DNA of 64,000 nt. Origin: Isotricha intestinalis. Taxonomy: Eukaryota; Ciliophora; Litostomatea; Vestibuliferida; Isotrichidae. A model generated the notes under the pieces. It saw nothing but the letters and a program-made list of their open reading frames with translations. It made no database searches and was not told the DNA's origin. Below are positions 1-9,647 of this stretch, one piece after another (the stretch's first letter is position 1; every line of letters begins with the position of its first letter). The stretch spans positions 1 to 64,000 of the forward strand of contig JAJJLU010000363.1 in the NCBI GenBank assembly GCA_023807065.1, given 5' to 3'. A program made the position numbers and the translations under genes.

Positions 1-52
1 CCCAATCCCCAATCCCCAATCCCCAATCCCCAATCCCCAATCCCCAATCCCC
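1..52. repeat. Telomeric repeat CCCCAAT, left chromosome end
   Basis: Six full copies of CCCCAAT follow a first copy lacking one C, then a last CCCC at 49-52 before the sequence departs at 53. The C-rich strand reads 5' to 3' inward, as at a left chromosome end. It is the Tetrahymena-type C4A2 unit with one extra T, giving a G-strand of ATTGGGG. The array is perfect up to the junction. Confidence 0.95.
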
Positions 53-914
53 ACCATTTTAAGTAAATTAAAAATTTATTAAAGTAAATCCAGATATAAT
101 ATATAAAAATACAAAATATAACATATATATTTAAATTTTTAAAAAATTAATAATATGTTCTTGGTTTTATATTTATGTAATTTTTATTTTGTTTTCTGGG
201 GGCTATATCTCTGCGGCAAATTGCACAGACTTATACGATATTAAATTTTTGAGTTATACTCGATTAAAATTATATTATTAAAATTAAATAATTAAAGTTT
301 ACATTAAAAAAATATTATTGATCATCAATTTGATTTAATGAATCAACAATATATTCACAATTCTGTTGAATAATATTTTAACTTCAATTTTTGTTCAAAA
401 ATAAATTGAAAATTAAATACCGGAAATTACAAATTAATTCTATTATAAATAATTCAAATTCATGAAATTCAACTCCTTTTAAATTTTTTAGTTTTATGAA
501 TAATTCTAATTATTTTTAATTTCTTTTAAATTATCATAACAGAAATGATTTTAAAGAAAAAATCAATTTTTATGAACAATTAGTTATAAATGATGAATAA
601 GTTTGAAAAAAAATTTATTTTTATCATTAATTTTTCTGAAATTGAATTAATTCTTAAAATTTCATTTTATTGATTCAATAAATAAATTAATATTAAATTT
701 AGTTTTATTCTTTAAAAATTTTCTCAAGAATTTAAATTAGATTTTGAATGGCTTCTAAATAATTTTAATAAATATTTTTAAATTCAAATCTATTATTTTA
801 TCCTAACTTCCAATTAATAAAATGAAATTCCCAAAAAAATAAAAAAGTTAAAAAAAATAATAAATATTTTAAATTAAATATTAACAAATAAAAAACTAAA
901 TAACTGAATAACTA
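53..914. other. Subtelomeric region without a supported gene
   Basis: This stretch lies between the telomere and the amylase stop codon. It is strongly AT-rich and rich in stops in all frames, except for a short GC-richer island at about 191-262 listed separately. One plus-strand frame from about 340 to 600 has fewer stops than expected for this base composition, but it resembles no protein I know. It may hold old gene debris or only spacer plus the 3' end signals of the amylase gene. Confidence 0.6.
195..262. ncRNA. Candidate structured RNA or RNA-gene remnant
   Basis: In otherwise AT-only DNA this island has many G and C bases and folds. ATATC (205-209) pairs with GATAT (237-241). Inside it TCTGCG (210-215) faces CACAGA (224-229) round an 8-base loop. 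On the minus strand all six of these inner positions pair, one as G-U; on the plus strand one is a C-A mismatch. On the plus strand an AAATTTTTGA run (243-252), resembling an Sm-protein site, follows the long hairpin, and GAGT/ACTC (251-254 with 258-261) makes a terminal hairpin. That order is like U4 or U5 snRNA, but the conserved U5 loop is absent and I see no U1, U2, U4 or U6 core. Identity is unknown. Confidence 0.25.
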
Positions 915-2279
915 TTATTCTTTCTTAAGATAAATTTTAGGTTTTTTTTCTAACTTAATATTAATTTTCCCATCAGTAACAGTTAAAGTATCAGTTTCAT
1001 TAAAAGTATTGTATAAAACATTTCCTTCATCAAAACCATGATTACTAATAATTTTTTCAACATCACTTCCATTAGTAACAGCAATTAAAACATTATTTCT
1101 TTTAAAAATAAAAATATCTTTGTCAAAAAGAATTAAATTAACATCATATTCCCAAATTTTATATTGAATTCTAACATTATTACTGGCTTTTAAAAAAGGA
1201 ATAATTTCACTTTCTTTTCCCATAAAATCCCAAAGAGATTCTCTATTTAAAGGATCATCTCCTCCATTAAAAAAATATTCTCCTCCATAATAAAAAACAG
1301 GAATTCCTTCCCATAAAATAGAAAAAACAATAGCATTAATAAATTTATTATGATCATTACATTTAAATAGAAAACGAGCATTATCATGATTTTCAACAAA
1401 AACACCAAGAACAGAAACATCTTTAAAAGCTCTTCTATCATTATAATAATATTCTTTTAAATTATTCATATCCCCACAGAAAGACTTATTAATAGAATAA
1501 TAAAGAGGATAATTAAATAAAGCATCAATAACATCTTGATAATTAGCAACATAGGCAGCATTAGCATTAAAAGCTTCTCCCAATTGATAAACACCAGCAG
1601 AATCTGCAAATTTTTTCCAAAACCATTTAGGTACTTCAGGTATAGTATCAATTCTAATTCCATCGAAATCATATTCAGTAACTAAATTTTTAATCCATTG
1701 AACTAATGTATCATTAACAAATTTATTTTCATGTTTTAAATCAGGTAACCCAGCTAATCTACAATTTTCAACCATCCATTGATTATTCCAATCAGTAATG
1801 GGACAATCATCATGATAATGAATAGCTTCATTAAATGGATTTATTTGAGAGAAATCATTACCAACTGGACCAACATGATTAGCTACTACATCTACCATAA
1901 CCCATATATTACGTAAATGAGCTTCATTAACTAATTCTTTTAATTCACTTGCAGTTCCAAAATATGGATTTATTTTTGTTAGTGATATCATATGATATCC
2001 ATGATAGGAATCAGGAGTGTTTTCTACTACTGGACTTATCCATATTGCGTTAAAACCTAAATCTGCTATATGGTCCAAGTGCTCTTTTATTCCTTTAAAT
2101 GTTCCTCCACAATATTTCATTGGAGCTGGATCACATTTTTCTAAAGATGAATTTCCTCTGTGGTAACGGTCAGTTAGAAGCTGATAGATTGAACGGGTTT
2201 TCCATTCTTCTTTTGTTTTTTCCAATGAAGACGAAATAAGGGTAATTGCTAAAATAAAAAAAAATTGAGATTTTAACAT
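915..2279 (-). CDS. Secreted alpha-amylase, GH13 family
   Basis: The 454-residue protein begins with a hydrophobic signal peptide (about residues 4-18) and then a GH13 barrel. All four signature regions are present: DVVANH (130-135), GIRIDT with nucleophile Asp211, GEAFN with acid/base Glu235, and FVENHD with Asp299. Cysteine pairs near 49/57 and 159/173 sit as in fungal Taka-amylase, so I place it with the eukaryotic GH13_1 type. A short beta-sandwich domain ends the chain and no starch-binding module is present. It should cut alpha-1,4 bonds of starch in the food vacuole, lysosome or outside the cell. It is the first gene inward from the telomere. Its 5' third uses more GC-ending codons (CGT, CAC, GAC, ATC) than the rest. 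The family call is firm; the exact substrate is inferred. Confidence 0.93.
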   Translation of the reverse strand: MLKSQFFFILAITLISSSLEKTKEEWKTRSIYQLLTDRYHRGNSSLEKCDPAPMKYCGGTFKGIKEHLDHIADLGFNAIWISPVVENTPDSYHGYHMISLTKINPYFGTASELKELVNEAHLRNIWVMVDVVANHVGPVGNDFSQINPFNEAIHYHDDCPITDWNNQWMVENCRLAGLPDLKHENKFVNDTLVQWIKNLVTEYDFDGIRIDTIPEVPKWFWKKFADSAGVYQLGEAFNANAAYVANYQDVIDALFNYPLYYSINKSFCGDMNNLKEYYYNDRRAFKDVSVLGVFVENHDNARFLFKCNDHNKFINAIVFSILWEGIPVFYYGGEYFFNGGDDPLNRESLWDFMGKESEIIPFLKASNNVRIQYKIWEYDVNLILFDKDIFIFKRNNVLIAVTNGSDVEKIISNHGFDEGNVLYNTFNETDTLTVTDGKINIKLEKKPKIYLKKE

Positions 2280-2537
2280 TTTTCTTTTATATTAATTTTT
2301 TTTGATGAAATATTATTTCATTAAATTTAAAATTTGCATTTTTTAGGTATTAATAATATTTTATTCTTTATATTTTTTATATGTTATTATTTATTTAATG
2401 TTGTTTTTTGTACAATTATTATATAAGATAATAATTATTGTTGTTTTTTTAAATATTAAATATTTAATTTGCAATTACCACTAATTTACATCTATAAAAT
2501 TAAAAAATTCAAAATATTAATTAAATATTTAAATTAT

Positions 2538-5036
2538 TTACCCAACAAAAGGAAGATCATATTTACCACTTTTAAAATATTTTATACCAGATCTACAAGA
2601 ATAATTAGAATTAATTGAATTAGTTATTTCTTCGAAAGATTTATCAGCACTTTTAGTTAATTTATTATATTTATTTAATCCCATTAATTTACGAGCAATT
2701 TTTAATCTTTTTGAATATAAAGAATCACTTTCAGTATCAGTTCTTTTAGTTTTTTTACCATCAATAGAATAATTTTCTTGAATAACATCTTTTATAAATA
2801 ATCTAGTTTTAACATTTTTATTAATTCTTGTTTTACATGGTCTTATATTAAAATGAGCTGTTTTTTTATTTGAAATATATATAATATCAGTTATGAAATC
2901 TTTTTTATTTTCATTTGCTTGTTTTGCAAAATAAGAAGGAACAGTAACTTTAGAAAAAGAAGGATGATGTGAATTTGGTACTAAGCTATTATATTTATTA
3001 TACTTTTTTTTATTTGATTTTTCATAACTAACTTTAGGATTAATATTCTTCACATTTATTTTATTATTAAAAGAACGTAAATAAGTACTTATAGGTCTTA
3101 ATTTATCTTTATGAAAATCATCATAAAAAAGCTTTTCTTTTTCTCTATGAATAACATTTTTCAATTTACAAAATTTAGAAGTTTCTTCAGAATTTCTAAT
3201 TAAATTATCAATAAGAATATTTTGTTCTTCATACATAGGTTTAATATCTTCTCTAAAATCTTTATATATTTTTAACATAAAATTCATTTCAACTTTATAT
3301 ATAATAGTCATTGGTTTAGTAACAATTAAACAATATTCATAATATTTATCTTTCATACAAGATTCTAATCCACAAACTCCTCCTGGATTGAATCTAAATA
3401 ACATTTGTAATTTTTCTTGATTTAAAAGAATATCATCTTTACAACTTATTTCACCAAGTATTCTATATAAAGCACATTCACCTTTATAAAGTATATATAC
3501 AATATTTGCTTTATCAAAAGGAGAATAAATTAATTCTCCTCTTTCACAAAAAATTGGTACTATTTTTGTTAACATTTTCCCCATTTTATAATCTTTTTTT
3601 AATGAAGGAATTATTGATAATATAAATTTTATTTTTTTCATATCTGTAATAAGAAATTTTTGAGCAAGATATTTATCAAAAAATTTTTTTTTTAAACAAA
3701 ATAAATGAACATCAGTTAAACAATAAATTGATGTTGTTCTTGGTATACTATATAATATTCCCCATTCTCCAAAACACATCCCTTCTGATAATTGAGCTCT
3801 TGGTATTTCAAAATTTAAAATAAAATTTTCTATTTCTTCTAAAGTTTCTAATTTATCTGGAGTTTGATGATTTTTAATTGCTTTTATTATTGTTCTTTTC
3901 TTTTCTTTTTTTGATTTCTTTGATTTTAATGTTTCCATATTTTTTTGTTTTGGAGATTTTATTAAAGCAGTGTTTAATTTTTTTGATGATATTTTGAATG
4001 TTTGAGTATTTAATTTTTTTTTTAATCTCATTCTTATTTTTATATCGGTAATTGTATCTATAAAATCTTCTGTTATCATTTTATTGTTTTTTTTTAATTT
4101 CAATAACATATTATTATTATTATCATTATTATTAAGATTATTATTATTAACATTATCATTATTGACATTTTCATTATTAGTAACATTATTATCATTAACT
4201 TTTTTCATCTCATTTTCATTTTTATCATTATTATTATTATCAATATTATCAATATTATCAATCTTATTATTTCTAGAAAATAAATTTAAAGTTAGGTTTT
4301 TTGAACTTTTCCTGAAATTGTTAATATTTTCCATTCCCTCTATTTTTTGAATAATATTATTTTTTAAAATAACACTTTCATCATTTGAGTCATCTGAATC
4401 TTCAGAATAACTTTTATCATGAATAGAACTATCAGAATCTTCAAAATCTTCTTCTAAATCACTCATAAAATTTTCAACAGGAATTTCTTGTGTATTATGA
4501 TTATCTTCTTCTTCATCTTCTCCTTTAGAAAGAGCATTATAAAATATTTTAGTATAATCAAAATCAGAAACTAATCTAATATCAACTTTACCATTAATAA
4601 CACCATACATTGAATCACTACTATCAAATTGCCTAAAAAGATATTGTCCTTTTGAACAAAATTTATGAGTTATATAGCATGATATTTTTCTTATATCATT
4701 ATTTACTAAATCTTGAAAATTCATATATCTAATTAATCCTTTGAATTTTAATAATGTTAAAAAAATTAAATTTACATTTCTTTCTTCTTTACTTGAATGA
4801 CTGTAAAACATTAAATTTCCTGATTTTTTTTTAGTTGCTTTTGTAATATGATTTTTATGGTTTTGAAATATTGGTTTTGAGGATTCTTTTATTAAAACTT
4901 CATCATATGTGAACTCACCTGATTTAAATCTTTTTTGTAAATCAATTTCATCATATTCTCTTAATTTAGAAAGAAAAAATAAGGCTACTAATTTTGCTCC
5001 TTTTCCTTTCCTCCAATCTTTTTTTGAATTAGGCAT
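2538..5036 (-). CDS. Cyclic-nucleotide-binding domain protein with long insert
   Basis: The 832-residue protein has two cNMP-binding-like folds. The first begins near residue 112 (GQYLFRQFD, then NGKVDIR) but is interrupted at about 155-410 by an acidic, Asn-rich tract. It resumes at about 417 with a phosphate-binding cassette FGEWGILYSIPRTTS, close to the usual FGE-A-L-PR-A pattern. A second fold follows at about 479-585 (GELIYSPFDKANIVYILYKG) and lacks a recognisable cassette. No kinase or channel domain is present, so it may be a regulatory or scaffold protein responding to cAMP or cGMP, or one that has lost binding. The C-terminal 240 residues are basic and unrecognised. Confidence 0.75.
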   Translation of the reverse strand: MPNSKKDWRKGKGAKLVALFFLSKLREYDEIDLQKRFKSGEFTYDEVLIKESSKPIFQNHKNHITKATKKKSGNLMFYSHSSKEERNVNLIFLTLLKFKGLIRYMNFQDLVNNDIRKISCYITHKFCSKGQYLFRQFDSSDSMYGVINGKVDIRLVSDFDYTKIFYNALSKGEDEEEDNHNTQEIPVENFMSDLEEDFEDSDSSIHDKSYSEDSDDSNDESVILKNNIIQKIEGMENINNFRKSSKNLTLNLFSRNNKIDNIDNIDNNNNDKNENEMKKVNDNNVTNNENVNNDNVNNNNLNNNDNNNNMLLKLKKNNKMITEDFIDTITDIKIRMRLKKKLNTQTFKISSKKLNTALIKSPKQKNMETLKSKKSKKEKKRTIIKAIKNHQTPDKLETLEEIENFILNFEIPRAQLSEGMCFGEWGILYSIPRTTSIYCLTDVHLFCLKKKFFDKYLAQKFLITDMKKIKFILSIIPSLKKDYKMGKMLTKIVPIFCERGELIYSPFDKANIVYILYKGECALYRILGEISCKDDILLNQEKLQMLFRFNPGGVCGLESCMKDKYYEYCLIVTKPMTIIYKVEMNFMLKIYKDFREDIKPMYEEQNILIDNLIRNSEETSKFCKLKNVIHREKEKLFYDDFHKDKLRPISTYLRSFNNKINVKNINPKVSYEKSNKKKYNKYNSLVPNSHHPSFSKVTVPSYFAKQANENKKDFITDIIYISNKKTAHFNIRPCKTRINKNVKTRLFIKDVIQENYSIDGKKTKRTDTESDSLYSKRLKIARKLMGLNKYNKLTKSADKSFEEITNSINSNYSCRSGIKYFKSGKYDLPFVG

Positions 5037-5423
5037 TAAGTAAAATTATTCTAAAAAAAATTAATATTTTATATTTGTTTATTTTATTTATAATTTAAAG
5101 AAAGTATTATGATAACTTCAAAAATTTTTATTATTAGATTAAGATAAAATTAACGGAAAATATAATAAATAGTAAATAATGATTTAAAAATTTGATTTAT
5201 TAAGTTTTATTAATTTATATAAACAATTTGTTTTATTATATCATATAAAAAAACCAATTTCAATAATCTCTCTAAAATAACACACTCTTTTTAAATAAAT
5301 ATTCCCTAAATTAAAGAAAAGTAAAAAAATAAAATGAAAAACAATTAATTAAAAAAATAAATATCAAAAGCAAATCCAACTAATAAAAACTAAAAAAAAA
5401 TAAATTCTAACATTTAAAAAAAA
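5037..5423. other. Divergent intergenic region
   Basis: This 387-base AT-rich spacer separates two divergent genes, the cyclic-nucleotide-binding protein and NAA20. It must hold both promoters and leaders. I see no RNA gene, repeat or coding remnant in it. Confidence 0.6.
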
Positions 5424-5978
5424 ATGACAACAATCCGTGAATTTTCAATATATGATATGTTTAAATTTAACAACGTGAACTTAGATATATTAACAGAGAC
5501 TTATTCAACTAATTTTTATGGTAAATACATAGCAATATGGGGAGAATACAATGTATCAGCTATAAATAGTAATGGAATGATAGAAGGATACATATTAGGA
5601 AAAGTAGAAGGAGATAAAAAAAATGAAGAAAAAAAAAATTGGCATGGCCACGTAACAGCAGTAACAGTAGCTCCTTATTTTAGAAGACAAGGTTTAGCAC
5701 GTTCACTAATGAATTTTTTAGAAGAAGTTACTGAAAAAATTCATAATGGTTATTATGTTGATTTATTTGTTCGTTCTACTAATAAAATTGCCATTAATAT
5801 GTATAATCAATTAGGATATTCTATTTATCAAACTGTTGAAAAATATTATTCTAGTGATGGCATTCAACCTGCTGAAGATGCTTATGATATGAGAAAATCA
5901 CTTTCAAGAGATTTAAATAAGGAATGTTCTAAACCTACTGGAAAAAAAATTAAACCTAATGAAGTTGAGTTTGTTTAA
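5424..5978 (+). CDS. NAA20: NatB N-alpha-acetyltransferase catalytic subunit
   Basis: The 184-residue protein follows NAA20 from start to end. It opens MTTIREF with FKFNNVNLDILTETY, has the WHGHVTAVTVAP strand, the acetyl-CoA loop RRQGLA (about residues 92-97), VDLFVR, NMYNQLGY and the terminal AYDMRKSLSRD block. NatB acetylates protein N-termini starting Met-Asp, Met-Glu, Met-Asn or Met-Gln on the ribosome together with NAA25, which is not in this window. The start codon matches the family N-terminus exactly. A short Lys-rich insertion (KKNEEKKN) before WHGH is the only departure I notice. Two genes read the same way follow. Confidence 0.96.
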   Translation: MTTIREFSIYDMFKFNNVNLDILTETYSTNFYGKYIAIWGEYNVSAINSNGMIEGYILGKVEGDKKNEEKKNWHGHVTAVTVAPYFRRQGLARSLMNFLEEVTEKIHNGYYVDLFVRSTNKIAINMYNQLGYSIYQTVEKYYSSDGIQPAEDAYDMRKSLSRDLNKECSKPTGKKIKPNEVEFV

Positions 5979-6216
5979 AATTTTTTTTTAATGTTAGTTA
6001 AGTATAAATCTTTATTAAATAAAGGTTTGGTTTAATAAAGGACTACTTTTAACTATATTAATTTTAAAAAATATTGTTTGGAATATTCTATTAGTCAGAA
6101 TATTCTTCAGGTAAATTTTTAAAGTATTTTTCAAAAAATATTAAATTCAATTAAAAAACAATAAAAAATAATTTTGTTGGTTAGTAAAAATAAAAATTTA
6201 TATATAAAATTGAAAA

Positions 6217-9200
6217 ATGACTTCAATACCAATTCCACCTCCTTTACCATCATTTGTTCAAACAAGAGAATTAATAGAAATGAGAAACAATACAATTAAA
6301 AAAAATAAAAATATAAAATATATAGGACTTCAAAATCAAGGTTCAACATGTTATTTAAATGCTTTAATTCAATCATTATTTATGACTCCAGAATTTAGAT
6401 ATAATATCTTTCAATGGAAATATGATAATAATATTCATGGTAATTTAAAAGATTCAATTCCTTTTCAACTGCAAAAATTATTTTATAGACTTCAAAATCC
6501 AATAAGAAAAATAGAACAAACTGTCGATTTAACTAAAAGTTTCCAATGGAATAATAATGAAGTTTATATTCAACAAGATATTGAAGAATTATGTAGAGTA
6601 TTATTTGAAGCTATTGAAATTTCAATTGGAACTTATGATAATTTTATAAATCAATTATATAGAGGAAATTACCAATCTATTATTCAATGTTTGGAATGTA
6701 ATAATAAATCTGTTCATGAAGATTTTTTTTTAGATTTAAGTTTACCTATTTTAAATATGTTTGAAAATATTCACAATAAATCTCTTGGTATGGCTCTTAT
6801 GAATTTTATTAAACCTGAAAGATTAGAAAAAGATAATCAATATTTTTGCAGTAAATGTAATAAAAAAGTTGATGCTGATAAATATATGAAATTTGAGAAA
6901 TTTCCTAAAATTTTATTTATCCAATTAGGAAGATTTTATTATGATTTCCAAATAGATTTAAGAAACAAATTAAATAATAAAGTACCATTTCCTTTGATAT
7001 TAAATTGTAATAAATATTTAAAAAATTATAAAGATATAGAATACAATCCAAATGAAGATGAAGATGATAAATTTTGTTTACAATATTCAGAAGAATTAAT
7101 AAATAAATATTTAAATGAAGGACCATATGTATATGAATTATTTTCAATTGTAATTCAATCAGGAAGTGCAAATGGAGGTCATTATTATGCTTATATTAAA
7201 TCTTTTGAAGATAATAAATGGTATAATTTTAATGATAGTAATGTTACTGAAATAAATGTTGAAAGTATTATAAATGTTTACGGTAATGATAATGTAATTA
7301 ATAAAAATTACTCTACTTCAAATACTGCTTATTGTCTTATGTATAGAAAAATATCTAAAGATGATAAAAATTATACTATTAATGATATGGTTGTTAATGA
7401 TATTTTAATTAATATAGTAAAAGATGAAAATGAAGAAATTATAAAAAGAGAAAAGGAAAGAGAAGAAAAAATGAATCAAACAAATTTAACTTTTTTCAAA
7501 GATGATATGAAAAAAATAATTCCAATAAAAAAAACATCAACATTCTTTCAATTAAAGGAAAAATTAATAGAAGAATTTTCATTAAAGGAACCAGATTCAT
7601 TAACTTTTAAAATAAGAGAATATAATTCAATGTTTAAAAATGGATTAGAATATATTGAAGGGGCAGATAATGATACTTTAGAACAAATATATTTTTCAGC
7701 ATATAAACATTATTTAATTCAATTACCAGATGATAAAGGAAATTTTCCTATTTATGATCCTTCTTTAATTGAATTAAATATTCATTTATTCAATAATGAA
7801 ATTAATAGTGAAACTCCAGTTGAAAAATATCCTTTAAATAAAATTAAAATATCAATTAATAGTAAAATGAAAGATTTAGTTAATGAAATTTATAAAAGTT
7901 TAAATTTAGATATAAATTGTAAAATATTTGTTCTTAGAAGAAATGATTTTGGTTTTGGTATTGAAGTAACTTATACTCAAATTGATGATAAATATTTATA
8001 TAGTGACAATGATATTTATTTAAAAAATTCATCTCAGAGAGGAGATTTATTTATAGAAATTGGAGATAATATTACAATGTCAAATTCTCAGTGGATGAAA
8101 ATATTTAAGAAACAAAAAGGGAATATTCTAATTAAATTTAATAATTTAAATGATAATAATTTTACAAATCAAATTATAGGAAATAAATTTGACACAATAA
8201 AAGAAATTAAACTAAGATTATGTGAAACATTATCTTTGAGTCCAGAAAAAATAATATTAAAAAAAGGAGGTAAAAATGGAGAAGAATTATATGATTTTTT
8301 AGGTTCTTTGCAAAATTATATTAAAGGTGAAAAAGAATTTTATATTTATATAGAAGAAGGAAATCCTTTAAAAGAAAATGAAGTAATTTTAAATATTAGT
8401 ATGTGTTTATATGATTATGAACAATATAATATTTTTCCTTATAAAATTGAAAATGTAAATAAAGTTATTATTGATAAAAATAAAAAGATTTTAGATTTAA
8501 AAAATGAAATATTAAAATTTAATAATCTACCTTTTCAAGAAGATGAGGATAATACTATTATTATCAGAAATTTAATTGGAGGAAAACCTGGTAAAATTTA
8601 TCGAAATGACTCAATAATAAAAAATTTGGATTTTCTTAATGAAATGAAATTAGTGGTTCAGAACATTCCAAAAAATTTAATTGATTATTCTTTAATTGAA
8701 AATAAGAATTATTTAGAAGATGATATTATTCAAATTACTTTAAGATATTTAAATGTTTCAAATTGGACTTTATCAAATCCTGTAGAAATTCTTTTAAAAT
8801 ATTCTGAATCTATTAAATCTATAGAAAGAATAATTTTAAAATATTTTCCAGAAATAAATAAAGAAGAGGACATTCAAATAATAAAAATAAAATGTAATAT
8901 GTATTTTGATGAAATAATAAAAATGGATTTTATTGATTTAAATGAATATGAAAATATAACTTTAGATAAATATCCATTTATAATAAAAAATAATGGGTAT
9001 GTTTTAATAATAAAAAATAAGAATGCAAAAATAGGAGAAATTAGTGAAGAAATTAAATCTAAATTTTTTAAACCTGAAGATAAAAAAAATATTCCTACTC
9101 CTCCTGATATTAATTCATTAAATAATAACAGAGTTAAAAATATGATAAATTTATTTGAAAATGGAGAATTTGATTTAGTGACAAAAACTTATAAAACAAT

Positions 9201-9471
9201 TGAAGATAATAAACCAAAAAAACCCAGAATTAAAGAAAAAGGAATTGTAATAAAAGTAAAAAAAATAGGAGAAGAAGAAGAAGAAGAAAAAATAGAAGAA
9301 AAAAAAGAAGAAAAAAAAGAGGATAAAAAAAAAGAAGATGAAAAAATTGAAGATAATAAAACTAAGAAAGAAAACAATGAAAAAATTACTACAGATATAT
9401 TTGATGAAATACCTCCTGACATTTTTGATGATGATAATGATAATGAAAATAATATTGAACCATTAATATAA
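6217..9471 (+). CDS. USP47: Ubiquitin-specific protease, USP47 type
   Basis: This is a 1084-residue deubiquitinase. The Cys box is GLQNQGSTCYLN with catalytic Cys45. The stretch TPEFRYNIFQWKYD, the DIEELCRVLFEAIE segment and the zinc-binding-like CLECNN and CSKCNKK pairs match USP47 closely. The His box SGSANGGHYYAYIKSF carries catalytic His322 and ends in WYNFNDSNV. After residue 400 come several ubiquitin-like beta-grasp segments as in USP47, and the protein closes in an acidic/basic Glu-Lys tract (about 1015-1060). It should remove ubiquitin from proteins in cytosol or nucleus; human USP47 acts in base-excision repair and beta-catenin control, which may not carry over. It is shorter than human USP47. 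Confidence 0.9.
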   Translation: MTSIPIPPPLPSFVQTRELIEMRNNTIKKNKNIKYIGLQNQGSTCYLNALIQSLFMTPEFRYNIFQWKYDNNIHGNLKDSIPFQLQKLFYRLQNPIRKIEQTVDLTKSFQWNNNEVYIQQDIEELCRVLFEAIEISIGTYDNFINQLYRGNYQSIIQCLECNNKSVHEDFFLDLSLPILNMFENIHNKSLGMALMNFIKPERLEKDNQYFCSKCNKKVDADKYMKFEKFPKILFIQLGRFYYDFQIDLRNKLNNKVPFPLILNCNKYLKNYKDIEYNPNEDEDDKFCLQYSEELINKYLNEGPYVYELFSIVIQSGSANGGHYYAYIKSFEDNKWYNFNDSNVTEINVESIINVYGNDNVINKNYSTSNTAYCLMYRKISKDDKNYTINDMVVNDILINIVKDENEEIIKREKEREEKMNQTNLTFFKDDMKKIIPIKKTSTFFQLKEKLIEEFSLKEPDSLTFKIREYNSMFKNGLEYIEGADNDTLEQIYFSAYKHYLIQLPDDKGNFPIYDPSLIELNIHLFNNEINSETPVEKYPLNKIKISINSKMKDLVNEIYKSLNLDINCKIFVLRRNDFGFGIEVTYTQIDDKYLYSDNDIYLKNSSQRGDLFIEIGDNITMSNSQWMKIFKKQKGNILIKFNNLNDNNFTNQIIGNKFDTIKEIKLRLCETLSLSPEKIILKKGGKNGEELYDFLGSLQNYIKGEKEFYIYIEEGNPLKENEVILNISMCLYDYEQYNIFPYKIENVNKVIIDKNKKILDLKNEILKFNNLPFQEDEDNTIIIRNLIGGKPGKIYRNDSIIKNLDFLNEMKLVVQNIPKNLIDYSLIENKNYLEDDIIQITLRYLNVSNWTLSNPVEILLKYSESIKSIERIILKYFPEINKEEDIQIIKIKCNMYFDEIIKMDFIDLNEYENITLDKYPFIIKNNGYVLIIKNKNAKIGEISEEIKSKFFKPEDKKNIPTPPDINSLNNNRVKNMINLFENGEFDLVTKTYKTIEDNKPKKPRIKEKGIVIKVKKIGEEEEEEKIEEKKEEKKEDKKKEDEKIEDNKTKKENNEKITTDIFDEIPPDIFDDDNDNENNIEPLI

Positions 9472-9647
9472 AGATATTTTTTATAATTTTAAAAAAATTA
9501 TTTGTTGATTTATATATTATTTTTTTTAATATAATTATAAATGTAAAATTTATTATCAAATTTTTTTAATTTTATTAGCATATATAAAATATAATTTAAT
9601 TTATTTTTTAAATCAAAATATATTATCATTAAATGAATAAATTAAAT

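Noticed and set aside
340..830. Decayed protein gene in the subtelomere
   Set aside because: One frame has somewhat fewer stops than expected between about 340 and 600, but the translation matches nothing and the rest is full of stops. Not enough to call a pseudogene.
9189..9422. Long Ser/Phe/Leu-rich frame opposite the USP47 gene tail
   Set aside because: It is the antisense of a Glu/Lys codon run (GAA, AAA give TTC, TTT) and has no protein-like character. The same applies to Phe/Leu-rich frames at 14615-14917, 47213-47482, 33636-33929 and similar.
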